The translations under genes were made by a program, and so were the position numbers. Positions 34,049-46,860 of a stretch of 64,000 nucleotides of DNA are shown here, one piece after another (the first letter of the stretch is position 1; each line of letters opens with the position of its first letter). The notes under the pieces are model-generated. The model worked only from the letters and a program-made list of their open reading frames with translations. It made no database searches and was not told where the DNA came from. The DNA comes from Chamaecyparis obtusa (taxonomy: Eukaryota > Streptophyta > Pinopsida > Cupressales > Cupressaceae), in assembly GCA_027943335.1 (NCBI GenBank), contig BSBK01007856.1, positions 613,763-677,762 on the forward strand, in the 5' to 3' direction.

Positions 34049-34630
34049 GTGATTCTTGAACCCCAAATTAAGACGTCTCTCAATAAAAATTATTTAGTCT
34101 GGAAATTTTGTTTTGACAGTTCCAAGTGTAAGCTAGGAGCAGGAGCAGGGATCAAATTAATCAACCCGCACGGGGGATCCTATTTTGCCACCTATCAGTT
34201 GCAGTTTTATTGCACCAACAATGTTGCTGAATACGAGGCTCTAGTTCAGGGTCTCCTTTTCACGCATGAGAAGAAAGTAAAAGCAATAGCTATAGAAGGA
34301 GATTCGCAATTGATCGTTAGGCAGATCAAGAGCCAATATTCCTGCACAGATAAATGATTGGTCTCATACCGCAACTGTGTTTGGGATTTAATTAAAGATT
34401 TTGAAGCTTTCAGCATCCGAAGCATCCCAAGGAGAAGGAATGTCATTGCCAACACTTTAGTAGTATCTGCAAGTTCCTTGCAACCACTAGAGAAATCCAA
34501 GCTGAAAAGGTTTTCCATAGAGCTTGTGGTGATGCCAGCTATTCCCGATAACATCAAAAACTTCCAAGTGTTTCAGGATGATCAAAAAATCCTGGAGTTC
34601 ATCATGAGTGCTAGGATCTTTGACAAGTAG
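34049..34630 (+). pseudogene. Archaeal-type RNase H domain of element A, upstream of RT
   Basis: The blocks WKFCFDSSKCKLGAGAGI, TNNVAEYEALVQGL and AIEGDSQLIVRQIKSQ correspond to the D, E and D motifs of the extra RNase H of Tat-lineage gypsy elements. They align with FFDGSHMQNRSGAGV, NNIAEYEALTNGL and VFGDS in element B. In A the domain sits before reverse transcriptase; in B it sits after the usual RNase H. One TGA at 34355 interrupts it. Confidence 0.75.
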
Positions 34631-34672
34631 AATATTGATGAAGAAGAAAGTGAAACAGAGGAGCCCGATGAC

Positions 34673-36280
34673 ATGGGGATTTTGAACTTGAAGACAAATT
34701 CCATTCTGAAGGGCATGGTTGCTCTAGAAAGAATTTTTGATAAAGATGAACACGCCCAAGAGAAAAGGAAAACCCCAGTCATAAGTGGAGATGATTGTGA
34801 GCTCTACAACCTAGGTACACAACTTGAACCTAGGGAGGTTCGTGTAGGCAAGGTAGGCACACCAGAAGAAAAGAAAAGGATGGTTGAGTTGCTCACCGAG
34901 TACAAGGATGTCATAGCATGGTGTTATGAAGATCTAAAAACCTATGATCCCAGCGTTATAGTCCACAACATCCCGTTGAACCCAGATGCTAAACCTTTCC
35001 ACCAGAGACAAAGACCAGTCAACCCCATGATCGAGCCGGTAATTCAAAAGGAGGTACAAAAGTTTCTTGATGCCAAGATAATCTTTCCCATTCGACATTC
35101 AACTTGGGTATCCATCTTGGTTCCTATAAAAAAGAAAAGCGGAGAAGTCCGGCTCTGCATAGATTTTAGGAATCTAAATAGGTCCTCTCAGAAAGACAAC
35201 TACCCTTTGCCTTCTCTAGATGAAGTGCTACAAGTAGTCAATGGTTCCTAAATGATGTCCTTTCTAGATGGCTACTCAGGGTACAATCAAGTCATGGTGA
35301 AAGAAGAAGACCATTTGAAAACAACCTTCACTACAAAATGGGGAACATTCACCTACCGTTGTATGTCGTTCAGTCTAATCAATGCAGGAGCCACTTTCCA
35401 ATAGGCTATGGATGAGGCATTCAAAGGTCTGGTCAACAAGTGCATTGTGATATATATGGATGACCTTACAGTTTTCTCCAGGAGCCGGGCAAACCACATC
35501 AAAGATTTGCGAAAGGTTTTGAAGAGATGTCGATGCTATGGGATTTCCTTGAATCCCAAGAAGTGTGTTTTTGGAGTGACTCAAGGCAAACTCCTCGGAC
35601 ACATTATATCTGAGATAGGCATCTCAATTGATCCCGAAGGGTCGAAGCTATCCTCAAATTAGTTCCACCAAATAGTCGGAAGGAATTGAAATCCTTTTTC
35701 GGGAAAATCAACTTTGTCAGGAAGTTCATCAGTGGTTTTGCAAAGATAGTACGTCCTTTGAATGATATGCTAAAAAAGGATGCTAAAATTGAATGGAACA
35801 CCCCGACCAAAGAAGCATTGGAAGAAATCAAGACATCCATCACCACTGCTCTAGTTTTCGTCAGCCTTGATTACCTCCTACCATTCAAAGTCTACTCATT
35901 TGCCTTAGAACATTCATGTGCAGGGATCCTCACGCAAAAGAAAGAAGGTGAAGATGAAAGGCCAATTGCTTTCATGAGCTACCCATTGAAGAACGCAGAG
36001 CTCAAATATCCTAACCTAGACAAATAGTCTTTCGCCTTGGTCAAGGTTGTCAAGAAATTTAGACATTACATACTAAGGAGCAAGGTCATTGCTATTGTTC
36101 TAGATCCTGCAGTCAAATCCTTACTAATGCAAAATGAACTCGGGGAACAAAGAGGCAAATGGATGGCAATATTGCAGGAGTTTGACATTGAGATACAACC
36201 GATGAAATTAATAAGAGGTCAAGGCCTCACCAAGATGATGGCAAAAATAGAACAAGGATTGGTGTGTCAGGCATACACTA
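34673..36280 (+). pseudogene. Reverse transcriptase and RNase H of element A
   Basis: The RT runs from VHNIPLNPDAKPFHQRQRP (34965) through VRLCIDFRNLNR (35148), MSFSLINAGATFQ (35365) and the catalytic IYMDD (35454) to LLGHIISEIGI. Stops at 35249 and 35402. A one-base deletion near 35645 shifts the frame. RNase H follows from about 35686: KSFFGKINFVRKFI, LPFKVYSFALEHSCAGILTQ, RPIAFMSYPL. Stop at 36025. It would copy the genomic RNA into DNA in cytoplasmic particles. Dead. Confidence 0.85.
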
Positions 36281-36359
36281 GTGAAGGGATAATCATTGAT
36301 GTATGGTATCAGGACGTAGTCTACTACTTAGTACAAAATTATTGTCCAGATGGATTGAA

Positions 36360-37557
36360 CGGTTCCCAACGAAGAGCACTAAAGAATAAGAGTAGTTCAT
36401 ACATGCTAAAAAATGGGAATCTTTACAAACGCAATTATGATGAGTTATATTTATGATGTTTGGACCGAACAGAAGCAGAGCTAGTCCTCATAGAGTTTCA
36501 TGACAAGTATGGTATGGGACATGGGTCAGCAGAAGCTACAACTCATCAGATACTAATATCCGGCTATTGCTGGCTGACTCTCTTCAAAGATGCTCACAAA
36601 CATGTGCATACTTGCCATGTTTGCCAAACTAGCGCCATTCGAGAAAGACACCCAGCAATGCCCTTACAACCAGTATATGAAGTACGCTCGTTCACCCAAT
36701 GGGGGCTAGATTTTGTGGGAACAATTAATCCTCTGTCCTCTACGGGCCACCGATATATTCTGACAGCAACCGACTACTGCACACGATGGACAGAGGTGCA
36801 AGTTATGAAGAATTGTACCACCGAGGTGATAATCAAATTTCTAGAGGAGTTCATCATTACAAGGTTTGGCATGCCTTTTTTCCTGGTATGCGATAATGCT
36901 CCCTACTTTTCATCTGCAAGCCTCATTCAATGGGCTTTCGAGAACCAGGTAATTCTTAAATTCTCATCCAATTACTACCCGCAAGGGAATGGAGTCGCTG
37001 AATCCACCAACAAGAACTTGACAATGGTAATCAAATGCCTATTGGACAACAATCCCAAAGACTGGCACACCCAATTGAAATATGCTCTATGGACCGATCA
37101 GGTGAGAATCAAGAATGCCTTAGGGACCTCCCCCTACTAGTTAGTGTATGGTTTACAGCCCGTCTTTCCAATGAACCTGAAAATACCAATCTTGAGATTC
37201 ATGCATTATTACGTCGAGGGTGAGGATCGGGTGTAGATTCACCTTATGAATTTGTTGAACCTTGAAGAAAAACAAACTATGGCCCTGGAACATGTAGCCA
37301 AACACTAGACAGTTGTCAAGCAATGGTTTGACAAAAGAGCAACCATAAAGGCTTTCTAAATTTTTGATCTCATCCTAATGTGGGACAAAGAAAAGGAAAA
37401 ACCAGGTAGCCTCACCAAATTCCAACGTTTGTGGATAGGCCCATTCCAAATTGCTGAGATCTTGGGAGAGAATACCTTTCAGAGTAGTTCTCTTGATGGA
37501 GAATTGGTCCCATTACCAATCAATGGCCAGTTTCTGAAGCACTATTTTGGGACTTGA
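36360..37557 (+). pseudogene. Integrase of element A
   Basis: The zinc-binding HHCC domain is visible (FHDKYGMGH... HTCHVC, 36490-36630). The catalytic core has D in QWGLDFVGTI, D in LVCDNAPYF and E in GNGVAESTNK. The C-terminal part ends with GPFQIAEILGENTF and KHYFGT before a TGA at 37555. Stops at 36454, 37138, 37234, 37306 and 37358. No chromodomain is seen, consistent with a Tat-type element rather than a chromovirus. Confidence 0.8.
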
Positions 37558-38618
37558 AGAGTCCCATGTACTTTACTGTATATTCTTGTATTTTATTGTT
37601 TGCCTTGTTTGTCAGTTTTGGGTCGGTCTTGTCGTCTGTGTCTTTTCCTTTTTTGCAGGAGGGTCAGTGCTTTCAAATTTTTAGCGGTTCGTTCAGGTAG
37701 CCCGGGTTTCAAGTTAAGCTTCCCACGGCTTGAAATTTGGAGATAGTTTTATCATGTAGTAAGCCAAGGATAGGGATAGGAGGAAGGATTACTCCTTTTT
37801 TCAGACTCCTTAGGAGCGTTACCAAAAATCAACCATCCTCAACACTTGAACACATTTAAAAAGGAAAATTCTGAGCCATGAGCTCCTTGAGGTCAGATTC
37901 CAACTAGTGCCAAAAGATGACCACGGTCACGAAGGAGGCCAGAAAGTCAAAACCCTTCCTAGACTAGAATATAGACTATAAACAAAAAAAAGAGCAAGAA
38001 AATGAAAAGGAGGAACGCATAAAGACAAGATGAACAAATAGATGCTCGAAACTAGGGCAGCACAGTCTAAGCACTACCTCAGTTTTCCAAGAAGAGAAAG
38101 AAAGAGCAATAGAAGTTTTTCTATAAAAGCTACAAGGAGCATCAGAGCAGCTCATGCAGAATAAAATTGGCTTATAAATGGGTGCTATCAAAGGAATTTG
38201 CCTAAAGCTTGAAGCGAATCCAGTCTAAGAGCCCTCCTATGAAGTCTAAGCACTTCTACTAAAAGCTCATCTGCAGTCGGGAAAGGGTGACTTTGACAAC
38301 CTCTATTGGGGCTATCAATACCTGCTTGGTAATAGAGCAAGGTCAAATTGACTAATGGCCGACTTTTGATTGATGGGTACCTTTTGGGCAATAAGAGGTT
38401 GATCATCGAGGGGAGCTCACGATGAGAATTTCTCAGGAAAAATTGAACTCACACTTACACACACTAGATGCAGACATTATGGTTTTCTCAACTTTAGTGG
38501 CGTTAAAAGACATGCTCCATTCGACAATCTTCATACTTGGCTCATCGCACATCGGGACTATCTCCGGATCAACTAGCTATGTGGAGTTTCCTTTTTTCCT
38601 TTCTTTGTTTGGGCTATT
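37558..38618 (+). other. 3' noncoding region of element A internal domain
   Basis: No coding domain is recognised. The last 30 bases before the 3' LTR are pyrimidine-rich (TTCCTTTTTTCCTTTC...) rather than a purine tract, so the polypurine tract cannot be placed. Confidence 0.5.
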
Positions 38619-38990
38619 TATTGTGGTCCCAAAACCATGCTCCCCTTTCTTGGCCCTTATGGCCTCAGGGGCCCCCCCTGTCTTCTTTTTCACTTGCCTC
38701 ACTTTGTTTTTAGGGTTGGTGTCTTTAGTTTCTTTTTAGTTTTTGGCCTTTTTCGGCCTTGTCGGCCTTTCAGAAGCCCGAAGTGTGCAAAGGAACCAGC
38801 AGAGTAGCCTAGCGGCTATGTTTTCGGTCTTCTTGGTGTTTTTGAAATTATCGGTGGTCTTGTACACCGAAAGATCGACTCTCACCGGAGTTAGCCTTTC
38901 AGCGGTTTTGACCAACATGAAGCCCGACAAGTCCGAAATGGCTGAAAGGCCACCACACAGGATGAGTGACGTCAACAATACCACGCTACC

Positions 38991-38999
38991 TATAAAAGG
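38991..38999 (+). promoter_or_regulatory. TATA box of the A 3' LTR
   Basis: TATAAAAGG, matching 24582-24590. The insertion of B 800 bp downstream separates it from the LTR ORF. Confidence 0.55.
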
Positions 39000-39787
39000 C
39001 ATGAAGGTCTTTTTGAACCTTCACTTTGCACATTTTCTCCTCTGTCTTTCATTTGCCCGCCTTTTCGCCGCTAGCTTGCTTTCGCTCCGTTTGGCTCCCA
39101 CTTTCCTCACTGGTCTCCGTCGGGCTGTTCATCTTTTGGGTAGGTGGTCTCCTCCCCTTTGTTTTCTTTTTCAAGTTGTTTCCTTTTCGTTCTTCCTCAT
39201 TTTCTTGCTTCCTCTTGGGTCTAGGTTTTAGTGTTGTCATTTTTTTTTGCTTAGTTCTTAGTTTTAGGTTGCTTTAGGTCGGCCTTTTTGGCCTTAGGGG
39301 TTGCTAAGGTAGTCACCTCACATCCCTAGGTGGGTTTGTGGTCAAACTCACCATTGGCCTCATCTTTCGAGTACGGTCCAAAATCCTAGATTTAGACCTT
39401 CGGTGTCTGAAAATTGTGGAGTGCCTCCCAGAGCGAAAAATTGCTAAGTCCTCGAGCTTTCGGTGTTTTGGTGTTTTCACACACCGAAATATCTATCACC
39501 ACTGAAACCGCTGAAGAAGGCACCTTCCCTCGCTTTCACTGCTAAGTCCTCGAGCTGTCGGTGTTTCGATGTTTTCGCACACCGAAATATCTCTCACCAT
39601 CGAAACTGCCAAAGAAGGATGCCCTCTTTGGGCTCGACCAGCTTTCGACCTTTCGGCCTTTCAGACTTCACGACTTGTCAGGGTTTTAGAGGTCCTAACG
39701 CTGAAAGTCTCTACCCTTTCCTTTCGTTTCCTTTTTTTGCTTTTCGTTCTTTCGATCCTTTCGATCTTGTCGGACCTATCATCACTT

Positions 39788-39792
39788 CCTAT
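39788..39792. repeat. Target-site duplication of element B, left copy (CCTAT)
   Basis: CCTAT is repeated at 56890-56894 and present once at 25380-25384 in the empty site of the other A LTR. Confidence 0.9.
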
Positions 39793-40776
39793 TATATGCA
39801 CCCAAAAATGGTCGCCTAGACTTTGGGCCCCATTTATTCGATTTATTGATCCTGAATCAATTTTATCAATAATCAATATTTTCAACATTATCAATTTCTT
39901 GATCAAGTCTTAATTTCAATCATATATTGGATTTTTATCCTTGGGCTAACCATTTTATCCTAAGTTTTTATTTACTTAAAAGGAATATTTCCTCCCCTTT
40001 TAATAAATAAAAAGCCCCACCTTTTCATCTTATCCTAAGTTGCACAAATAAAGCATTATTCTTGTTTTATAAAAAAGGAAAAGGCACTTTTGTCTCACAT
40101 GGACACAAAGTCAATTCCTATTGGAGGATACTTGTGCACACGGATTGCTCCTCTTTTAAGCTCCACCGCCGATTAAGACTTTTTCCTCTTAATCCCCATG
40201 GCCCATTCCTTTGCATTTCTTATAAAAGGAGAGCTCTCTCCCTCATTTTAGGACACTTGTTTTTGTGCCAGGAATTCTTGAAGATTTTGGAGTTTTTTAG
40301 AGATCATTATTGCATTACATCTTAGAGTTCTTCATTTGCTTCATAGTTTGGTTTCCATTCTTGCATAGTAGTTCATGTTTATGCTTTCATAGCTTAGATT
40401 TCACTTTCAAGCTTTAGAATAACTCATCTAGCTTAATAGGAAGGATTGTAACACATTGCTATTTCCATTTCATAGCTTAGTTTGTACTTCCATTTTCATG
40501 GCCTAGCTTGCACATTTGCATTCTTATTCTTAGTTTGCATTGCATTGCATTTCCATTTGATTCTTTGGGGATATTGGCACTCTTGCCTTTGTCCTCATTC
40601 GAATCTCTCATTGTATGGTTGACTAGCAAGGTCACAAGCCCAATAGCTCTAGCTGAGAGCAAATCCATAATCTTGCAACTCCATGCATAAAGAGCTATGG
40701 ATCGATTTCTGAGGGCTCATTCTTGAGTTTCCTTGCATGTAAGTATCCATAGAAGTGCACTACTTTTTTGTGTACA
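39793..40776 (+). repeat. 5' LTR of element B
   Basis: 984 bp ending TGTACA. It begins TATATGCACCC where the 3' LTR begins TGTATGCACCC, so the terminal TG has mutated to TA. TATAAAAG at 40221-40228. Confidence 0.9.
40221..40228 (+). promoter_or_regulatory. TATA box of the B 5' LTR
   Basis: TATAAAAG followed by GAGAGCTCTCTC, a perfect 12-bp palindrome. The same arrangement is at 56323 in the 3' LTR. Confidence 0.6.
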
Positions 40777-40780
40777 TTTT

Positions 40781-40798
40781 TGGCGCCCACCGTGGGGT
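40781..40798 (+). other. Primer-binding site of element B
   Basis: TGGCGCCCACCGTGGGGT, four bases after the LTR end. This TGGCGCCCACCGTGGGG form is familiar from plant Ty3/gypsy elements. Confidence 0.85.
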
Positions 40799-40892
40799 AG
40801 AGTAGATAGACTTTGTCCTTTAATTTCTTGCATTTCCATCATTTTTTGAATTAATTTTTGGATATTTTGCGTTCTCTGCTTTTCTGTCTCAG

Positions 40893-41118
40893 AATATCGC
40901 GTGACACTTCTCAGGTATATCGCGTGATATACCTTATCATACTAGTGTGACACTTCACATCATAGAAGAATCGCACGACGGTATTGAGGTTTATCGCCTG
41001 GTGTCATGCGAAGTATCGCCCGCCTATTGTGAAGTATATCGCCCAGACTGAGGTATATCACGCGGGTATAGGAAATTGTGTCGCGCGATACTAGTGAAGT
41101 CTGAGGTATATCACCTGA
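40893..41118. repeat. TATCGCGCGATA-type palindrome cluster 1 in the B leader
   Basis: About ten degenerate copies in 226 bp, starting about 95 nt after the PBS. Examples: GGTATATCGCGTGATATACC (40914-40933, palindromic except at the centre), GAAGTATCGCCC, GGTATATCACGCGGGTATA, TCGCGCGATAC (41081-41091). Confidence 0.75.
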
Positions 41119-42529
41119 CACAACAAAGAGCTAGATTTTGAGTTTTATCAGTCGAATTTGATCACATTTAGTTTGCTGGCTTACTTTGCTGCATTTACAC
41201 AGGGTTAATTTACATTTCTCAGTCTAAATTGATCAGATCTTTACATTGCTTTCACTTAGATTTTGGTTTTCCTAACCTTAGTTGTCTAACAAGTTGTGGT
41301 TGTAGGTGCTTTGCTTGAAAAGAAATTGCATGTCAAAGAGGGCTACTAACATTTTTGCAGGGCTGCCCAAAGCATAAACAAAAGCAAAAAAAAATTTTTT
41401 TAAAGTGTTTGTGATTTATTTCCTTTCAAGTGTGGCATTTACTAATTGTATTACGAACTTTAATACCTTGTGAAAGATATTTTGAGGTGGTAGGAGAAGT
41501 ATGCTCTTCACCTTTAGGTGAACCAAAAAATCCTGACTCATCTTAAGGTTTTTGGAAGCAAGGAGGTAATTAAATTTTGCTTGGTGTGTTTGGGAGAAGT
41601 TTTTGAGATAGGGGAGTATGCTCTTCACCCTTGTGGTGAACCAAAAACCTTGAACCTCAAAAATCATCCATTCTTTGTTTAGTTTAGGATCCTTTAGCGG
41701 GCCTACTCTTGAGCAATCAAGAGGAACGACCCAAGTGGGGACAACCTTGTCATCATTTTCCTTGGTGGCGAGTGAATCCAACTCACTATAATCTCAAGGC
41801 TATCGAGGACACAAAACCTTGGTAGACATAACACTTGTCTTCGCTTGATGTGAGTAACTTGTGGGATTGTGACCATGGGGAAAGCATTGAGCAAGAATGC
41901 TTAAGGTACTCTTGAGGCTGCGAGGTCCTAGTCCTTTATGAGGAGCAAGAGGGGTGTTGTGAACGGAAGCCCTTACTATGAACCTTTAGATAGAAGCCAC
42001 CTTATTTAGCCGCTTATCTTCTTAGTGCAAGGATTGATCCAAGTGGACTAACCCGGATCACCCCAAGATACTCACCATATGTGTCCCTTTGGTTGTGTTG
42101 TTTGACACTTCCACGACAAAGCCAATATCTCTTGTGGGCAACCACTTGGTGTGAGGCAAGGGGGCATCAAGTTGTGGGCTAAGTTGATAAGTATTGAGCC
42201 TTGTCTTTTTAGGATAGATTTGCTTGAATTGTCTTCGATTGTGTGATACTAGTGTAAACGTTCTCAACATACAAACAATCAGTAGCATTCATAGGGTGCA
42301 ATTTTATTTTTGATATCACAAGTGTTTGTCTTGGAAAGGTTGCTTTTGCCCTTGTTTCAAGTGTTTTGAGACATGTTTGATCCCTCACTGTTTGCAAACT
42401 TGCCAAAATTCTGTTGATATTGTAATTGAGATCGACAACATCAACCCTCAGACCAAAAATTTTGACCAAACAGACCCAAAAATGCAAATTTTACACAGTT
42501 CTGGTCAAGAGTTAAACAATTTTGCAACA

Positions 42530-42703
42530 GTATCGCCTGCTTTGAGAAGAAATATCACGCGATAGTTTGCCCTGATAGACTATCGCCCGACCTACCTGGT
42601 GTTTATCGCGTAGGTATTTTGAGGTATATCACCTGCTATAAGGAGAAGTATCACTTGGTCATAGGTGTATCACCCTGTTAGCCTGAAGTATATCGCCTGG
42701 GTA
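42530..42703. repeat. TATCGCGCGATA-type palindrome cluster 2 in the B leader
   Basis: About eight degenerate copies: GTATCGCCTGC, AATATCACGCGATAG, CTATCGCCCGAC, TTTATCGCGTAGG, GGTATATCACCTG, AAGTATCACTTGG, GTGTATCACCC and AAGTATATCGCCTGG. Confidence 0.7.
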
Positions 42704-43194
42704 GTTTCTGTCGTGCTTTCAGTTTGGTTAGTTTCAATTGCTGTTAGTTAGGTTAGGTCTTTGAGTAGGTTTCTTACTCTATCGTTAGAGACCTTTCTTA
42801 GCTCTAAATTTTTGGTTTTAGTCCTCTAGGATAGCATCATCTGATTTACGAGGTCACTTTGGGAGTAATTGTCAAGTTAGAAGGCCATTCTTGGTGACAA
42901 AGTTTATCTCTAGGATTGTTAGCTACATTCTTGGAAAATTTTAGTCCTCTTATTGTCCAAATCACTTTCATTTAAATCTCAATTTCAATTACATTTTGGC
43001 CTAGTCCAACCTCCTGGTTCAAAAGTACAAGGGTAGTTACCCTTTGATTTGAAGCACCTCTTTGACAGTGTTGGTAAAGCCCCTTTGATATTTCTATCTT
43101 TTCATTTCTCTTTGGACAATAGAGAGTTTTGATTATCCTAGTTTGTTGTTGACACTTTGAGAGGTCATCTTATCATTAAGAGTCTCTTTCTTTC

Positions 43195-45678
43195 ATGTCA
43201 GTTATGACAAGGTACCAAGTCAATCAAGGGAAGCGACCCCCTGTTGTCTTTAGCCAGTTACCACCAGTTAAGACTCGTCAACAGCATAAAGGAAAAGGAC
43301 CCCTTTTTGATCAATCTCCTAAGAGTGAATCTGAGGTTTGCTTTAATCCCAAGGGTAATCCTAGTGAAGTGAGCACCTCTTTAGCACCACTTTCATCAAG
43401 TATGGACATGAGTTACACTTTCACTCAATAACAAAGAGAAGCCATTAATCAAACTCTTGAGGATATTTTCCAACGACATAGGAGAGAGTACGGTGGTTCT
43501 TCTCATGCTAGTCCACTCGGGTCACCTCCCAAAAATGTGAGGTATTTTGATGCTCACCAATGAGCTGAGAGATATTATAAGCAACCTCACTCAGATTCAG
43601 GGTCACAACACGAGGACCAGAACAACGAATCTAGTGACCACCACATCAACGCAGCCAACACAATAAGGCATTTGAGGCCATCCTCTCCACTTAAAGATAC
43701 CTCTCGATATGCAAATATGAGATTGAAAAGCATTGAAAGGGAGAAGCAAGCCTATTTGGATGAACAAGCTGCTAAAAAGGAGAAATTTAGACAACTAGAA
43801 GAAGAGGAACGTGCATTATTGGACATAAGGAAGAGAGTCACCCAAGAAGAAGAAGATAGACTCTATGCACAACAACTCCAAAGCTGATTCAATGGGAGGG
43901 GTACCAATAGTGGGACCAACTCACCCCCATCTACCCCTTCACCAAGTCCTAGAAGAAGATCAAGGATGCCCTCACGATCCCTAAGTCCTAGAGGAAGAAG
44001 GGCTTCAAGATATGATCATCATAGGAGACAATCACCTCATAGACATTCAAAGCAACCCTCCCAAAAAGCACATCATGGCTCACAACATGGAGGAAGTTAT
44101 ACCAACTTTGATAAAATAGATTTTATGACTATGCAACAAGAACCATCCTTTCAAGCATATGTGGAAAGATATGTGGAACAAAACAAGGATCAATTCTTAG
44201 AAAGCCTTATCAACAAAGGTGCTAAGGTCCCATACAATTTTGATGTCCACCAAAAGATTAAGAAATAGAATCCTTCAACCAATGAGGTGATCATACAACT
44301 ACAAAAGGATATAGAAAGGATGAGAGCTCCTAAGAGCACATTTAATTTGGATTCCATATGTCCCAACCCAATTGATAAGAGTGTGGTGTTGGTTGAGTTT
44401 CCTAAGAAAGTTGAGTGTCCAACCTATGACAAGTATGATGGCGTTGGTGACCCTCATGACCATGTTAGACAGTTCTATATAATGAGATTTTCTTTTCACC
44501 ATGAAGACTCCTACTTGATGAGATTATTCCCAAGGAGTCTCAAGGGTCAAGCCATGGAGTGGTTTACTAACCTTACTCCTCCAGTTAAGACATTCAGAGA
44601 GCTTGTGGAAAAATTTGTTCAACATTTTGCTTACAACTTATCAAGGTCAGTCACCATGCTTGATTTGTGCAAACTCAAGCAGAATCAAGGGGAATCCTTT
44701 GTTACCTTTCTACAAAGATGGAAACGTTTGTGCTTGAAATATCTAAGGACAATTCTTGAGGAGGAAAGAATAGACATCATTGTGAGCAACTTGGTACCGG
44801 AATTAAGGTATGAAGTAAGGAAAATCCCATTTAATTCTTTTGATACCATGGTAGAAGTGGCATGTCACATAGAGGATGTCTTGAAAGAACAAGGAATTTT
44901 GGCTAAAACAACTAACAACAACAATGGCCAAAACAATAATAATAATGGTAACAAGGACAAAAAGACCTCTTATTGGAATAAGAATAAGCAAGTGGTCAAT
45001 GACGGAGTTGTTGACTCATCACAACCTAAGAATGAAGGATTTCTTAATCTCTCTAATGCAGTCCAAGCCATGAAGCTGCAAACATCTTCGACACAATAGG
45101 AGAATAAACCCAAGTATCAAGGGAGACCTAAAACAGAAAAGAGACAATTTACCAAGCTTAGGGACTCCTATGCAGACATTTTCAAGATGTTAATTGCTCA
45201 TAATTTGGCACAACCTCAGGGTCCTGCAAAGTTCCGCATACTAGATCCTAAACCTCATTGGTGGGATGAGAAGGCTTTTTGTGTCTTTCACAATGGAATT
45301 GGACATGATATAGAAAATTGTTTTAAACTTAAGCATCTTGTCCAAGATCTTATTGAAAGTGGAAGATTGCAAGTTGATGGTTTAACCACTAATGCAGATC
45401 ACAAAGCTTTTAAAGAACCCTTGCCCAAATATGAGAAAGGAGAGAATTCTAACAACAAGAATGGCAAGGCTATTATCAACTACACCTACACAAATGCTGA
45501 AAATGTTATTAATATGCTTGAAGTTGTTGATGACAATGTCAACATGATGAGAGGGAAAGACCCTTATGGATATAATGTGGATTCAGCTCCTATGCTTGAT
45601 GAAGGACCTGTTGTGGTCCTAAGAGGTCCTCACTCACGAAGGATGTCTCAACCCCTCAATGCTGTCACTAGAAGCTAG
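43195..45678 (+). pseudogene. Gag of element B
   Basis: Starts at ATG 43195 (MSVMTRYQVNQGKRPP). The N-terminal region has a charged coiled coil (about 43720-43880: REKQAYLDEQAAKKEKFRQL) and an Arg/Ser-rich stretch (43930-44080). The CPNPIDKSV box is at 44360. The capsid core (LKGQAMEWFTNLTP...FRELVEKFVQHF) is at 44540-44640. An Asn-rich linker follows at 44915-44960. A nucleic-acid-binding motif CVFHNGIGHDIENC is at about 45280-45325. Stops at 43429, 43561, 43885, 44266, 45097 and 45676, no frameshift. Gag would form the particle that packages element RNA. Confidence 0.8.
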
Positions 45679-46860
45679 TCTCAAGCTCCCATTGTTATTA
45701 GAGGTTCTAGCTCTAGTAAATCTAAGCAGCCAGTGTCAAAAGGTGTTCTTCCTAAATCTGATGTTGGTCCTGAGTTGAACTATAATCTTGTTGACCAATT
45801 ACAACATACACCAGCATAGATTTCAATCTTTGAACTCTTGGAATTGTCCCCTAAGCATAGGCGTGTCCTTGAGGATGCCTTGCGAGCGGTTAATGTCCCT
45901 AATGATATAGATGTGGATCAATTCCAGAATATGGTCCACAACTTGGCCAGCCCTCACTACCTTACATTCTCAGATGAAGATGACAAGTCATTAAGCCACC
46001 CACACAATTTGTCCCTTCACATAGAGGTTATGGTTCACAAGACCCGTGTTAGGCGCGTGTTGATAAATGGGGGTGCAGGGCTAAATATCTGTACCATGAG
46101 TTTGTTGAAGGCTCTAGGATATTCTGAAGAAGTCATTGACACAAGGAAGAAGATAACTATCAAGGCTTATGATGAAGCATAATGTAGTTCTAAAGGATTG
46201 GTTGTTCTTCCTATCCAAATTGGTCCTGTAGAGAAAGATATTTTGTTTCGGATTGTTGATGTCGGTCCTTTGGCTTACAATATTTTGTTAGGTAGACCAT
46301 GGATACATGAGATGCAAGTAGTCCCGTCTACTTATCATCAGTGTGTAAAGTTTCCTTACAATGGGATAGAAGTCTATATACCTGGAGACAGCACACTGTC
46401 AGTCAACACAATTTCAGCAGGGTCTCACATTCCTTTGAATAGGGAGGCTAACACTTTTGATACTACATTTGAACAATGCAAGAATAAATTCAAGACCATA
46501 GATCTTGGTATGGGGGATTACAAATTGGATTCATTCACAAAATTGCCAATTTCCCCTAGGTCTTATGACAAACCCTCTCAAGATATGAAACCCTCATCTT
46601 CAGCCATGACATTATTCGACAAGTTTGTGGAATCCTCAGTTCCAATTCAAGAGGAAAAAGAAGAGGTTGCCATTAGAGACTGGATTTACCGAGAAGAGAA
46701 ATACCTACATAATGATAATTTTGCACCTTCCCCTAAAACTTATGGGAAGGGATATACTTTGGTCAAGAATATGGGTTATCCAGGACATGGTCCCCTTAGT
46801 CATAGGTTGGATGCTAGGGCTGAACCTCTTAACCATGCCCTTTTTGGATGAAGGAATAAG
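45679..46860 (+). pseudogene. Aspartic protease region of element B
   Basis: In frame with Gag. The active-site block reads RRVLINGGAGLNICT (46050) where the family has VLVDGGAGxNI, so Asp is Asn. The YNILLGRPWIHE box (46280) is intact. Stops at 45817 and 46180. Confidence 0.75.

Larger units (their letters stand above)
38619..39792 (+). repeat. 3' LTR of element A, first part (before insertion B)
   Basis: Aligns with 24210-25384. It contains the TATA box (38991-38999) and the 98-bp tandem repeat (39443, 39541). It ends in CCTAT at the B insertion point; the uninterrupted sequence CTTCCTATGTCCG is seen at 25377-25389 in the 5' LTR. Confidence 0.85.
40799..43194 (+). other. Long 5' leader of element B
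   Basis: 2.4 kb between PBS and Gag, without a recognisable protein. It contains palindrome clusters 1 (40893-41118) and 2 (42530-42703). The middle (41416-42300) has an antisense open stretch of 121 codons (41781-41416) that matches nothing, likely chance. Confidence 0.6.

Noticed and set aside
40893..41118. CRISPR-like array
   Set aside because: The repeats are degenerate, irregularly spaced and inverted, and the context is a plant retrotransposon leader.
41416..42487. Antisense ORFs of 76-121 codons in the B leader
   Set aside because: No domain, no codon pattern and overlapping each other; likely chance.
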